Under the pieces are notes generated by a model, which was given only the letters and a program-made list of their open reading frames with translations, had not been told where the DNA came from and searched no databases. This document shows positions 47,699-56,107 of a DNA stretch of 64,000 nt, one piece after another. This DNA comes from Rhodanobacter glycinis (lineage in GTDB: Bacteria; Pseudomonadota; Gammaproteobacteria; Xanthomonadales; Rhodanobacteraceae). The DNA lies in the NCBI RefSeq assembly GCF_006438785.1, contig NZ_RCZB01000001.1:62001-126000 (forward strand). Reading direction: 5' to 3'. The position numbers and the translations under genes were made by a program. Every line of letters begins with the position of its first letter. The stretch's first letter is position 1.

Positions 47699-47777
47699 GG
47701 TCTTCTCCTTGGTGTTTCATCGTGATGGCGCGCCGCCATGAGGATGAACGGGCGAACAGCGCGCCGACATGTGCGCG

Positions 47778-48134
47778 CTATTTTTTTGCTCGTTTGCGCC
47801 CGGACGGTTTGGCCTGGAGTTGCTCGATCAACGCATCGAGGCGCTGGTAGCTCTGTTCAAAGATCTCGCGGTAACGTTCGATCCAATCCACGGCCTCTTG
47901 CAATCGCTTCGGTTCCAGTTTGCGTGGACGCCGTTGCGCATCGACGTCCATCGAGATGAGGCCGGCGCGCTCAAGCACTTTCAGATGTTTGGAGATGGCT
48001 GGCTGGCTCATCTCGAACGGCTCGGCGAGTTCCGTCACCGTGGCCTCTCCCGTGGCCAACCGCGCCAGGATGGCGCGGCGGGTGGGGTCGGCCAGAGCGG
48101 CGAAGGTGAGGTTGAGACGTTCCGAGGTTTGCAT
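47778..48134 (-). CDS. ArsR-family winged-helix regulator
   Basis: 118 aa. LNLTFAALADPTRRAILARL, TVTELAEPFEMSQPAISKHL and LKVLERAGLI form the classic ArsR winged helix. No cysteine pair for metal sensing is visible, matching the non-metal subgroup that accompanies SRPBCC genes. The C-terminus is basic (QAKPSGRKRAKK). Likely autoregulates and controls the gene at 47201-47698. Confidence 0.92.
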   Translation of the reverse strand: MQTSERLNLTFAALADPTRRAILARLATGEATVTELAEPFEMSQPAISKHLKVLERAGLISMDVDAQRRPRKLEPKRLQEAVDWIERYREIFEQSYQRLDALIEQLQAKPSGRKRAKK

Positions 48135-48444
48135 AGCCGTCCAGTTTCATAACTGATAGGTAATATACATAGACGGGAACAGGCCGGTCAAGACCTTTGC
48201 GAAGAGGAGTCCGAAAAAGCCGGGCCAACTCAGACCCCTTTGTTTTGCGGGACGTCTTCGATCAGGTCGAAGAACAAAGGCTCTGAACAAGAACGAGAGG
48301 AGCCAACCGGGTCAGGTTTCGACAGTGCTCAGTGCAAAGCTGACCAGGTCAGAACCCCGTGCAGGCGTGGTTCGCAGCGGCTGACGCGATGAAGGGCGAT
48401 GACTGGTGCGCCGGAAGTGGCTCTGACCTGCTTGGATCGAGCGG
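48135..48444. other. Intergenic region with repeat copy 3
   Basis: No gene. At 48256-48297 a decayed tail of the small repeat ORF is recognisable (TTCGATCAGGTCGAAGAACA then AAGG), one inserted base breaking the frame. At about 48419 GGCTCTGACCTGCTTGGAT repeats the element seen at 42042 and 45111. Confidence 0.65.
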
Positions 48445-49089
48445 TTATGGAAGGGGCGCCTCAGCGAGCCATGCCTTCCTGGACGGACAGGTTTCCATGG
48501 CGCGCTTGTAGCCTTCGCGCGCGCTGGTGCGGGCCATATAGGACTGTTCCGCTTCGCCGAGGGTGGCGCCTCCAGCTCGTTGGGCGAGCTCCAACGCGTA
48601 GGTCACTGAAATGTCCGCAGCCGTGAAGGTCTCGCCGGCAAGATAGGGCGTGCGTGCAAGCTGCCGAGTCACCAATGTCAGCCGGCTTTCGAAAACGCTT
48701 AGTGCCTGGTCGGCACTCCAGTTCTGCCGCTCGGACTCCGGCGCAAAATGGCGGGCGCCAACCACGAAGTAGATGGAGGCCGCGAGACCGGCTTCGCCGA
48801 GGTGGAGAAACTGCTGGTAGGCGGGGAAGGCAGGATCGAGCGGGTCGGGCGCGAGCGGTGTCGGCCCGTAGCGGGCCATCAGGTACTCCATGATCGCAAT
48901 GGACTCGACCATCGTGACGTCGCCGTCCCGAATCGCCGGAATGAAACCGGCAGGGTTGATGGCCAGGAACTCCGCGTCCTTCTCGACACCGGCCAGAAGA
49001 TCCACCGGCCTCAGCCGGTACGCAAGCCCCATCTCTTCCAGCAGCCAGACGACCCGGAAGCCTCTTCCTTCACCAAAGACGGTGATCAT
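48445..49089 (-). CDS. Glutathione S-transferase
   Basis: 214 aa cytosolic GST conjugating or isomerising electrophiles with glutathione. Thioredoxin-fold N-domain: MITVFGEGRGFRVVWLLEEM, NPAGFIPAIRDG and the glutathione-binding MVESIAIMEYL (Glu-Ser). C-domain: AGETFTAADISVTYALEL with the conserved N-capping box. Start at 49089. A decayed copy of its 5' end lies at 42516-42631. Monocistronic. Confidence 0.92.
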   Translation of the reverse strand: MITVFGEGRGFRVVWLLEEMGLAYRLRPVDLLAGVEKDAEFLAINPAGFIPAIRDGDVTMVESIAIMEYLMARYGPTPLAPDPLDPAFPAYQQFLHLGEAGLAASIYFVVGARHFAPESERQNWSADQALSVFESRLTLVTRQLARTPYLAGETFTAADISVTYALELAQRAGGATLGEAEQSYMARTSAREGYKRAMETCPSRKAWLAEAPLP

Positions 49090-49189
49090 CTTCGCAGTCC
49101 TTTTAGATTCGGCCCTGTCGGCCCCACATCGGAAAGACGAATGGGAACATCGAAAATCGACGTCGCTGGCGAGAAGAAAAGGCAGAAGA

Positions 49190-49212
49190 AAAGGGGACGG
49201 AGGAAATTAAGT
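49190..49212. repeat. Half-site of the GGGGACGGAGG repeat
   Basis: AAAAGGGGACGGAGGAAATT matches one arm of the palindrome at 47134-47185; the other arm is missing. A remnant of an eroded repeat. Confidence 0.6.
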
Positions 49213-49312
49213 CGAGGCTGGGCTCAGAGTGGGCTTGCTCAAGAAAGGCGAATCCAACCTTTGCCGCGCTGATATATCAACCCGTCATACTTGCCTCAAC
49301 CCAGGAGCAAGT

Positions 49313-49537
49313 ATGGAAACGATCCACGTAGTGCAGCCCTTCGACCGGGTGAAGAATGGCCTGAAACCAGGCCAGGTCCTGCAGTTCAAAACGGCTGATG
49401 AGGCAGCGCGCAGGGCAGGGCTGCTGGCTGACAAGCATGCCGGCGTCGTCGCCTACAGCATGGACGTGGACGAAGAGAGCGGAGAGTACGGCACGCCGCG
49501 AGTGCTGTTCGAGTCGGGGGACGTACCAGAGCTTTGA
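49313..49537 (+). CDS. Small hypothetical protein
   Basis: 74 aa: METIHVVQPFDRVKNGLKPG, then QFKTADEAARRAGLLADKHAG and VVAYSMDVDEESGEYG. Ribosome-binding site CCAGGAGC sits 7 bases before the ATG. Soluble, no signal. The layout (a helix with AARRAG followed by VVAYS strand) resembles small DUF proteins of xanthomonads, but no family is claimed. Likely a real gene from start context and codon bias. Confidence 0.7.
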   Translation: METIHVVQPFDRVKNGLKPGQVLQFKTADEAARRAGLLADKHAGVVAYSMDVDEESGEYGTPRVLFESGDVPEL

Positions 49538-49622
49538 TCGGCCGAAAAACAAGATCAGGTTCACTTGATTCCGTGCCGGCACAACGCGGTCGGGGCACTC
49601 AGGGGGCAGCTATCATGGCGTC

Positions 49623-49988
49623 ATGTCCAAGCTGCTCATGAACCTGCGTAACGTGCCCGATGACGAGGCCGACGATGTGCGCGCGATGCTCGACGCGCAG
49701 CGGATCGCGTTCTACGAAACCCGACCCAGCATGTGGGGTGTCTCGGCTGGGGGAATCTGGGTCACCGAAGACGCGGTCTTCGCAGACGCCAGGCGCGCGA
49801 TGGACGACTACCAGCAGCAGCGCGCGGCCCGTGCCCGTGCCGAATACGCCGCTGCCAGGCGCGCAGGCACCGCAGCGACGTTCATCACGTTGCTTCGTGC
49901 AGACCCGGTGCGCGTCGTGATGAGCGTGTTGGGCATCCTCTTCGCGTTGGGCCTGGTGACGGTTCCGTACTTCCTGTTGCGCGGGTAG
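49623..49988 (+). CDS. DUF6164-type small membrane protein
   Basis: 121 aa. Soluble N-terminal part (MSKLLMNLRNVPDDEADDVR, IAFYETRPSMWGVSAGGIWV) and one C-terminal membrane segment (VVMSVLGILFALGLVTVPYF) ending LLRG. This arrangement matches DUF6164 as I know it, related to DUF2007-like domains that sense or bind at the inner face of the membrane. Function unknown. Followed by the convergent lipocalin gene. Confidence 0.78.
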   Translation: MSKLLMNLRNVPDDEADDVRAMLDAQRIAFYETRPSMWGVSAGGIWVTEDAVFADARRAMDDYQQQRAARARAEYAAARRAGTAATFITLLRADPVRVVMSVLGILFALGLVTVPYFLLRG

Positions 49989-50036
49989 GGCCGCAAGCCG
50001 CAACTATCGGCGCCAGAGCCCTTTCCGAGAGATGGC

Positions 50037-50558
50037 TCAGTCGCTGATGCGCCGCCAAACCGAAATAGGCACGTTGCCGTCCGGACGCGGCGGCACCCGG
50101 TAGCTGAGCGTGTCGCCGCGCAACTCGAAGGCGCGGCTTTGCTCCTGCCCCTCCCAATTGGGGAAGGATGCGCCTTCGATATGGAACACCAGTTGGTGCC
50201 GGACTGGTTCGACCGCAAGCGTGCCGTAGTGGGTGCTCGCGCCCATCACGGCTTCCCGGTATTCCTGCGCGCTGGCCTTGGCCTTGTCCGGGTTGGCGAA
50301 GCGCGGGCGGTCGGCGCGGAAAAGCTGCAGCGAGTAGTGCCCCTTGCGGTCGATCAGCAGCAGGCCCTTGGGCGCATCACCATAGTCGTGCGAGCGCGAG
50401 CCGTCCGGATGCAGCACGTCGGCCGCTACCAGGGTCCAGGTTCCGGCCAGCGAGACATCGCCACGGGTGTCGGCCGCTCTGGCGCCCGAGGACAAGGCCA
50501 GGCCGGGCAGCAGACAGGCGATGGCGGCAAGGCGGGGGAATAGGCGGTGCAGGTTCAT
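50037..50558 (-). CDS. Secreted lipocalin-like domain protein
   Basis: 173 aa with a signal peptide (LALSSGARA). Residues about 35-170 match the lipocalin-like domain of Lipocalin_5: LAGTWTLVAADVLHPDGSRS, GLLLIDRKGHYSLQLFRADR, YREAVMGASTHYGTL and a C-terminal strand LSYRVPPRPDG. Such proteins are predicted beta-barrels with unknown ligands. Divergent from the LysR gene at 50678, which may control it. Confidence 0.85.
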   Translation of the reverse strand: MNLHRLFPRLAAIACLLPGLALSSGARAADTRGDVSLAGTWTLVAADVLHPDGSRSHDYGDAPKGLLLIDRKGHYSLQLFRADRPRFANPDKAKASAQEYREAVMGASTHYGTLAVEPVRHQLVFHIEGASFPNWEGQEQSRAFELRGDTLSYRVPPRPDGNVPISVWRRISD

Positions 50559-50677
50559 GGGGTTTCCTCTTTCGAATCGGGTGGCGCGCTCATGGGTGAG
50601 GCCTCACCGATCGTAGGACTTGCCGATACGCGAAAAAACCGAATAATTCGAGGGCAACACTTTCGAATTGCTTACCG

Positions 50678-51607
50678 ATGCCGCTTCCCAATCTCGACAT
50701 GGACGCATTGCGCAGCCTGGTGGCGATCCTGCACCTGGGCGGGCTGGCCCGTGCCGCGGAGCGGATCGGGCGCTCGCCCTCGGCGATCAGCCAGCAGATG
50801 CGCAAGCTGGAGTTGCAGTTGGGCGAACCGCTGTTCCGCAAGCAGGGCCGCCGCGTGGTGTTGACCGAGGCGGGCGACCGGGTACACGCCTACGCATGCC
50901 GCATCCTGGAACTCAACGATGAAGCGGTCCACGCCGTGCGCGGTGCGGCGATCGACGGCACGGTGCGCTTCGGCCTGCCGGGCGATTTCGCCGAGTCCTG
51001 GTTGCCGGTGGCGTTGGGGCAGTTCCGGAAGGCCTACCCGGCCGTGCGGGTGGATGTGCTGGTCGAACCCAACCGCCTGCTGCTCGAACGGCTCGACCGC
51101 GGCGAGCTCGACCTGGTGCTTGCCATGAACCAGGGCGGTCGCGCGGACGCCGAGCGCCTGGCCACGCTGCCGATGACCTGGATCGGACCGGCAGGAACGG
51201 GCGAGGTCGTGCGGCCGGATGCAGTGCTGGATCTGGCGCTCTACCAGCCGCCGTGTTTCTTCCGTCAGGCGGGTACGGCCGCACTGGACCGGGCCGGCAT
51301 CGCCTGGCGGCCGGCTTTCGTCACCGCCAGCCTGCACAGCCTGTGGGCCGGCGTGGCCGCGGGCCTGGGCATCACCGTGCGCACGGGCGCTGACCTGCCA
51401 CGCTCGCTGATGCGCCTGGATGAACGTCACGGCCTGCCGCCGCTACCGGGCGTGGACCTGTGCCTGCATACCGCCGCTGGCCCCATGTCGGTGGCGCTGA
51501 CACACCTGCGGCAAGCGGTGAGGGAGCAGGCACGGACGCATCTGGGCCTGGCGGGAAACCGGGGAAACCGGGACGGAAACCTCAGGGTCAGAGTGCACTT
51601 TTTCTGA
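50678..51607 (+). CDS. LysR-family regulator with repeat-derived C-terminal tail
   Basis: 309 aa, LrhA-like. N-terminal HTH: MDALRSLVAILHLGGLARAA, RIGRSPSAISQQMRKLELQL, GEPLFRKQGRRVVLTEAGDR. Co-inducer domain from about residue 95. The normal domain ends around REQARTHLGLAG; the last 17 or so residues (GNRGNRDGNLRVRVHFF) are encoded by a GGGTCAGAGTGCAC repeat at 51545-51610, which also supplies the stop codon. Divergent from the lipocalin gene, its likely target. Confidence 0.9.
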   Translation: MPLPNLDMDALRSLVAILHLGGLARAAERIGRSPSAISQQMRKLELQLGEPLFRKQGRRVVLTEAGDRVHAYACRILELNDEAVHAVRGAAIDGTVRFGLPGDFAESWLPVALGQFRKAYPAVRVDVLVEPNRLLLERLDRGELDLVLAMNQGGRADAERLATLPMTWIGPAGTGEVVRPDAVLDLALYQPPCFFRQAGTAALDRAGIAWRPAFVTASLHSLWAGVAAGLGITVRTGADLPRSLMRLDERHGLPPLPGVDLCLHTAAGPMSVALTHLRQAVREQARTHLGLAGNRGNRDGNLRVRVHFF

Positions 51608-51610
51608 ACG
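51545..51610 (+). repeat. GGGTCAGAGTGCACTTTTTC-type repeat overlapping the LysR 3' end
   Basis: GGAAACCGGGACGGAAACC, then CAGGGTCAGAGTGCACTTTT. A relative at 54140-54215 has ATCAGAGTGCACTTTCCCCG. These scraps are typical of xanthomonad intergenic repeats. Confidence 0.65.
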
Positions 51611-51881
51611 TCGACTCTGCCTGTTTTTGGCCCGCGATCTTCGATGACGTTTCCTTGTTCAAGTCCACGACCCACGCGAAACCTGCGCATATCGTCAGCG
51701 CATGTTGCGGCCAAGCACACTGGCAGGTTCTTTCGTGCGGGATTGCCGTGCCCGGGAGCCGGCCCGGAGGAGGCAGGATGCGGTTCGCTCGACTTTCTCC
51801 GTTCCGTGTTCCCGTCGCCGGGACAGCAGATGACCTTCCCGACCTCGCCGGCTCCGGATATTGCCGGTTCGCGGCGCCCCA

Positions 51882-51930
51882 TTGACAGCCAATAGTTGTT
51901 AATCAACAATAGTTGTATGAATACAACTAT
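51882..51930 (+). promoter_or_regulatory. Promoter and MarR-type operator overlapping the MFS start codon
   Basis: TTGACA (51882-51887), 17-bp spacer, AACAAT (51905-51910). A perfect inverted repeat ATAGTTGTAT-GA-ATACAACTAT spans 51909-51930 and contains the ATG (51917-51919). A second partial palindrome TTGTTAATCAACAA (51897-51910) overlaps the -10. The rest of the gap 51608-51881 shows no gene. Confidence 0.7.
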
Positions 51931-53359
51931 AAGCGATGCCCGGCGCGCCAATGCCCATCCCAACCTCATCCTCGGCATCTGCTGCCTCAGTCTGTTGATG
52001 GTCGCCATGGATGCCACCATCGTCAACGTGGCGCTGCCCTCGATCCGGCGCGATCTCGCCGCATCCGTATCGGGGCTGCAGTGGGTCATCGATGCCTACA
52101 CGATGGTCGTGGCGAGCCTGCTGATGCTGGCCGGCTCGATGGCCGACCGCTTCGGCCGCCGGCGCGTGTTTCAGCTGGGTATGGCGCTGTTCCTGCTGGG
52201 CTCGCTGCTGTGCAGCGTGGCGCCGGACATCCATGGCCTGGTCGCGTTCCGCATCCTACAGGCGCTGGGTGCGACGATGCTGAACCCGGTGGCCATGTCG
52301 ATCATCGCCAACACGTTCACCGAACCCAGGGCGCGCGCACGGGCCATCGGCGTATGGGGCGCGGTGGCGGGCGTAGCGATGGCGCTGGGGCCGGTGATCG
52401 GCGGCGCGCTCACCGAAAGCATCGGCTGGCGCTCCATCTTCTGGGTCAACCTGCCCATCGGTGCGGCGGCGATGCTGCTTGCCGCGCGCTACATTCCCGA
52501 GTCCAGGGCGCCGCGCGCGCGGCGCGTCGATCCGCTGGGACAACTGCTGGTGCTCGTCATTCTCGCCGCGGTCACCTATGCGGTGATCGAAGGCCCGCAT
52601 GATGGCTGGGGCTCGATCACGATCATCGGCCTGTTCGCCGCCGCGGCGCTCTCGCTGGTCGCGCTGCTGGTTTACGAGCCGCGCCGGCACGAGCCGCTGA
52701 TCGACGTGCGGTTTTTCCGCAGCGCGCCGTTCAGCAGCGCGACCCTGATCGCGATATGCAGCTTCTCGGCGTTCTCCGGCTTCCTGTTCCTCAATGCGCT
52801 GTACCTGCAGGAGGTGCGCGGCCTGTCGGCCTTCCATACCGGCTTGTGCACCCTGCCGCTGGCACTGGCGACGATTCTCTGCTCGCCGCTCTCCGGTCGG
52901 CTGGTCGGCAGCTACGGCACGCTGCCTTCGCTGCTGGCCTCGGGCACCGCCACGGCCGTCAGCGCATTGATGATGACGCAGCTGACGGCCACTACGCCGT
53001 TGCCCTTCCTGCTGCTGACCTACGCGATCTTCGGGATCGGCTTCGGCATGGTGAACGCGCCGATCACCCACACGGCCGTCTCAGGTATGCCCAAGGCGCA
53101 GGCAGGTCTTGCCGCGGCGGTGGCGTCCACCAGCCGGCAGATCGGCGCCTCGCTCGGCGTGGCGCTGGCCGGCACCATCCTGGCGGGGCATGTGCGCAAC
53201 GGCTTCGCCGAGGCGACGCATCCGTTCTGGTGGATCATCACCGGCGGCGGCGTCACCGTGCTGTTTCTGGCGTGGCTGTCCACCACACGCTGGGCGCGGG
53301 ACACCACGCGGCACGCCGCGCATCTGCTGGAAGAAGCGCCCGCGGGAGCTCCCGCGTGA
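51917..53359 (+). CDS. MFS drug-efflux transporter, DHA2 (EmrB/QacA) family
   Basis: 480 aa, 14 predicted membrane segments. DHA2 hallmarks: VAMDATIVNVALPSIRRDL in TM1, the motif A region GSMADRFGRRRVF, and motif C-like AGVAMALGPVIGGALTESIG. Proton-driven export of drugs or hydrophobic compounds from the cytoplasm. A TTG at 51896 is in frame, but the ATG at 51917 is the better start; no Shine-Dalgarno precedes either, suggesting a leaderless message. The stop overlaps the MarR gene (TGATG), so efflux pump and regulator form one autoregulated operon. Confidence 0.92.
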   Translation: MNTTISDARRANAHPNLILGICCLSLLMVAMDATIVNVALPSIRRDLAASVSGLQWVIDAYTMVVASLLMLAGSMADRFGRRRVFQLGMALFLLGSLLCSVAPDIHGLVAFRILQALGATMLNPVAMSIIANTFTEPRARARAIGVWGAVAGVAMALGPVIGGALTESIGWRSIFWVNLPIGAAAMLLAARYIPESRAPRARRVDPLGQLLVLVILAAVTYAVIEGPHDGWGSITIIGLFAAAALSLVALLVYEPRRHEPLIDVRFFRSAPFSSATLIAICSFSAFSGFLFLNALYLQEVRGLSAFHTGLCTLPLALATILCSPLSGRLVGSYGTLPSLLASGTATAVSALMMTQLTATTPLPFLLLTYAIFGIGFGMVNAPITHTAVSGMPKAQAGLAAAVASTSRQIGASLGVALAGTILAGHVRNGFAEATHPFWWIITGGGVTVLFLAWLSTTRWARDTTRHAAHLLEEAPAGAPA

Positions 53360-53796
53360 TGGCGCCGGCACGACGCGGCAGCGAAGCGGACGAACTTTGG
53401 CAGATGATGGTCGGCCTGGTCTGGGAAACCCGTGGCGAATGGCGCCGGAAAGTCAGCGAGGTCACCGGGCTGCCCTTCAGCCGTACACGCGTGCTGCGGC
53501 GGTTGTTCGATGCGCCGATGACCCTGACCCAGCTGGCCGAGGCGACCGGTAGCGATGCGCCCGCCACCACCGTTGCGGTGAACGATCTTGAACATCGCGG
53601 CTTGGTCGAGCGCTACCCGCACCCGGACAACAAGCGCGCCAAGCTCGTATCGGTCACGCCGGCTGGCCGGCAGATGATCGAACTGGTGCGGCGTACCGTG
53701 CGCGACGACGCGCCGCCGGGTGTGAACGATCTATCCAAGACCGACCTCGCCCACCTGCGCCGCATCCTGGAGCGGATCGATCGCACCGGGCGCTGA
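53359..53796 (+). CDS. MarR-family regulator
   Basis: 145 aa. Winged helix: FSRTRVLRRLFDAPMTLTQL, then AEATGSDAPATTVAVNDLEH, GLVERYPHPDNKRAKLVSVT with the wing D-x-R-like region DNKRAK. Start ATG at 53359 overlaps the MFS stop; a GTG at 53356 is possible. Expected to bind the perfect 22-bp palindrome at 51909-51930 and repress the operon until a substrate of the pump binds. Confidence 0.92.
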   Translation: MAPARRGSEADELWQMMVGLVWETRGEWRRKVSEVTGLPFSRTRVLRRLFDAPMTLTQLAEATGSDAPATTVAVNDLEHRGLVERYPHPDNKRAKLVSVTPAGRQMIELVRRTVRDDAPPGVNDLSKTDLAHLRRILERIDRTGR

Positions 53797-53879
53797 CGGC
53801 CAGCTGGAAAGAGGGGAGCCGCGGAGAAAGCGGGACGGGGAAAGTACGGCATGGGCGCAAGCCTGAGCGCGCGGCCTGG

Positions 53880-54120
53880 CTAACGGACGGCGCGCGCGCC
53901 GGTCTCGATCACGTGGGCCACGGCGCGGGGGCGGGCGACGAAAACCAGATGCCCGCCTTCGAGCACGGTCACTTTCGAGCCCGCGCGTTTGGCCATCCGC
54001 TGCGCGGTGGCGGGGTCGAGCTCACGGTCCCCGGTGGCCACGATCGCGTAGCTCGGCTTGTCGTGCCACGCGGCGGCCGGCAGCCGGGTGCCGAAGGCGC
54101 CGCCGAACACACGATGCTTA
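53880..54120 (-). pseudogene. C-terminal remnant of an alpha/beta hydrolase gene
   Basis: About 76 codons: WHDKPSYAIVATGDRELDP (strand plus catalytic Asp), AQRMAKRAGSKVTVLEGGHL (catalytic His) and VIETGARAVR. This is the last third of a hydrolase like the one at 55291-56097 (KPSYFVVGSADQIIPP ... DASHVSMVSHP). No nucleophile or oxyanion half is present; upstream lies a palindromic repeat. An open frame starts at 54110 but cannot make an enzyme. Confidence 0.8.
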
Positions 54121-54139
54121 CGCTCGCGCTGGAAGGCGA

Positions 54140-54215
54140 AAAAAGGTGCCGGGGACGGGGGCAGGGATCAGGGTTCAGAATCAGAGTGCACTTTCCCCGG
54201 AAGTCGTCCCCGTAC
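54140..54215. repeat. Palindromic repeat at the break of the hydrolase remnant
   Basis: GTGCCGGGGACGGGGGCAGG ... ATCAGAGTGCACTTTCCCCG ... GTCGTCCCCGTACAGTG. The GGGGACGG and GTCCCC arms are inverted. It lies where the missing 5' two thirds of the hydrolase gene should be. Confidence 0.65.
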
Positions 54216-54263
54216 AGTGCTACCTGTCGCACCCGCAGTCGTTCATTCTCGAGCACCGAGCGC

Positions 54264-55025
54264 TCAGAACGGGTGCTGCCGGTAAAACTGCTCGAGTTGG
54301 CGATAGACGTCCGGCAGATGTTCGCGCAAGGTCGCCGGTGTCTCGAAAAATTGCTCGCTGGCCACCGCAAAGAACTCGGCCGGGCTTTCCAGCGCATACG
54401 GGTCGATCGGCAACTCGGCCCCGTTGCGTTGATCTTCCTGCAGGCGATCCCACGCGCTCGAGAAGACCCGCGACCACACGCGGCGGTCCATGCGCCGGTG
54501 CAAGGGCGGAAAGCCGTTGGCGTCGCCGTTGAGCATGTCGAGCTTGTGTGCCATTTCGTGGATGACCACGTTGTGCCCCGGTTTCTTCCCTGTATTCAGC
54601 ACATCCGCCCACGACAGGATCACCGGCCCACGCCCCCATGCCTCACCGGCCATCACGTTGCTGGTCTGATGCACAACTCCCGCTGCATCCGTTTGCGGGC
54701 GACGTGGAATGAACGCGTCCGGGTACACGATGATGCTGTGCCAACCGTCGTACCAATCAAGGCCCAGTTTCAGGATGGGTAGGCAGGCATGCGCCGCAAG
54801 CAAGACACGATCGGCGTCGTCAAGTTGCAACCCCTTGGCCGGCTCCAGCGACTTGCTCTCCAGGAACAGCGTTGCCAGCACGCGCAGCGTGGCCTGGTCG
54901 GAAGCGCCCAGCCGGTGCGCTGCGGGACAGCGCTGCAACGCGTCTCGCCACAGCGATTCGACGATCGGGTGCCGCGCGACGATGCGTCGGACGCGCCAGT
55001 TTCTGATTTTGTCGAACATGGCCAC
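54264..55025 (-). CDS. mtfA: MtfA-family zinc metallopeptidase (DUF980, M90)
   Basis: 253 aa. In enterobacteria MtfA titrates the repressor Mlc and links glucose uptake to sugar sensing; it is a zinc peptidase. Seen: LRVLATLFLESKSLEPAKGL, LGLDWYDGWHSIIVYPDAFI, GEAWGRGPVILSWADVL, and HEMAHKLDMLNGDANGFPPL with the HExxH motif and downstream Glu (ALESPAEFFAVASEQFFE). Complete, ends YRQHPF. A fragment of a divergent allele's end lies at 45031-45104. Confidence 0.92.
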   Translation of the reverse strand: MAMFDKIRNWRVRRIVARHPIVESLWRDALQRCPAAHRLGASDQATLRVLATLFLESKSLEPAKGLQLDDADRVLLAAHACLPILKLGLDWYDGWHSIIVYPDAFIPRRPQTDAAGVVHQTSNVMAGEAWGRGPVILSWADVLNTGKKPGHNVVIHEMAHKLDMLNGDANGFPPLHRRMDRRVWSRVFSSAWDRLQEDQRNGAELPIDPYALESPAEFFAVASEQFFETPATLREHLPDVYRQLEQFYRQHPF

Positions 55026-55255
55026 ATGCTGGAGTGAGTCACAAGCTCAAGAGCATCTGGGCCGAAGTGCGCTTTCTCAAGGAAGCAGCACATATGCAGC
55101 CTGCACCGAAGCGCAAGAGCGTCATATCGAACTTCATCCGATGGGCGCGTGGATGGGATCCGTTGCTGACCCGGCAGCCGGAGTACCCCGCGCCGGGCGC
55201 CCACCCTGCAGCTCGCGTCTTGGTGGTATCAGGCCCTGCATCCATGCGCGGCAAA

Positions 55256-55279
55256 CCCCGCCCATGCATCCGGGCGGGG
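55256..55279 (-). terminator. Hairpin terminator of the hydrolase gene at 55291
   Basis: CCCCGCCC (55256-55263), loop, GGGCGGGG (55272-55279), followed on the minus strand by TTTG. The rest of 55026-55255 shows no gene. Confidence 0.65.
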
Positions 55280-55290
55280 TCTGCGTCGTG

Positions 55291-56097
55291 TCAGATGCCG
55301 TTGACGCGGGCGGCAGCTCTCATGATCACGTTGGCTACTGCGGTCGGGTGCGACACCATCGATACGTGGCTGGCATCGGGAATCATCGTGACCTGCGCCC
55401 CGATCCGCTTCGCTTCGCCCAGTTGGAACGCGGGCGGGATGATCTGATCCGCGCTGCCCACCACGAAGTACGATGGTTTGCTCTTCCAGGCGGCGTGGCT
55501 CACCTTGTCGTCCAGTACATGGGCGAAGATCGGTCCCTGCGAAGTGGCCATGACCCTCGCTTCGCCGGCCGGCACATCGGGTGCGAAATTGGCGAGGTAG
55601 ACGCTGCTGCGAAGCGTCAGATATCCCGCGTCGTCCTTGATGATCCCGGCCTGCCAGGCGCCGGCCGGATAGGGCTTGGTGAGATCGTCGATCGACTCGT
55701 TGTCGCCCGGAGCGAACGCATCGACGTAGACCAGGTCGACGACCTTGGCGCTGGTTCCGGCCTCGGTGATGACGACGCCGCCGTATGAGTGGCCGACGAG
55801 GATCACCGGGCCCGCCTGGGCCTCGACGGCGCGGCGGACGATGGCGGCGTCTTCGCCCAGCGAAGCACGCTGCAACTGCACGGACACCACCTTCAAGCCA
55901 TGCCGCTGCAGCAGCGGCGTGACCCCGGCCCAGCTTGAACCATCGGCCCAGGCGCCGTGTACCAGCACGGCCGTGGTGGGTGTCGGCAGAGCGCTGGCGG
56001 CGGGGCCGGCATGGCCCGTTGCCATCGCGGCGGAGGAGGCGACGATACCGGCGGCAAGCAGGGCGCGGCCCAGCAATTTGTGGAACAGGGAAGTCAT
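55291..56097 (-). CDS. Secreted alpha/beta hydrolase
   Basis: 268 aa with a signal peptide (AAGIVASSAAMA). TTAVLVHGAWADGSSWAGVT (oxyanion HGAW), nucleophile elbow VILVGHSYGGVVITEA, acid in VVGSADQIIPP and His in DASHVSMVSHP. It belongs to the EstC/salicylate-esterase-like group common in Proteobacteria. A 29-codon ORF starts upstream with only a 10-bp gap, and a divergent AraC regulator may control both. Substrate unknown. Confidence 0.88.
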   Translation of the reverse strand: MTSLFHKLLGRALLAAGIVASSAAMATGHAGPAASALPTPTTAVLVHGAWADGSSWAGVTPLLQRHGLKVVSVQLQRASLGEDAAIVRRAVEAQAGPVILVGHSYGGVVITEAGTSAKVVDLVYVDAFAPGDNESIDDLTKPYPAGAWQAGIIKDDAGYLTLRSSVYLANFAPDVPAGEARVMATSQGPIFAHVLDDKVSHAAWKSKPSYFVVGSADQIIPPAFQLGEAKRIGAQVTMIPDASHVSMVSHPTAVANVIMRAAARVNGI

Positions 56098-56107
56098 GTC
56101 GTTCTCC

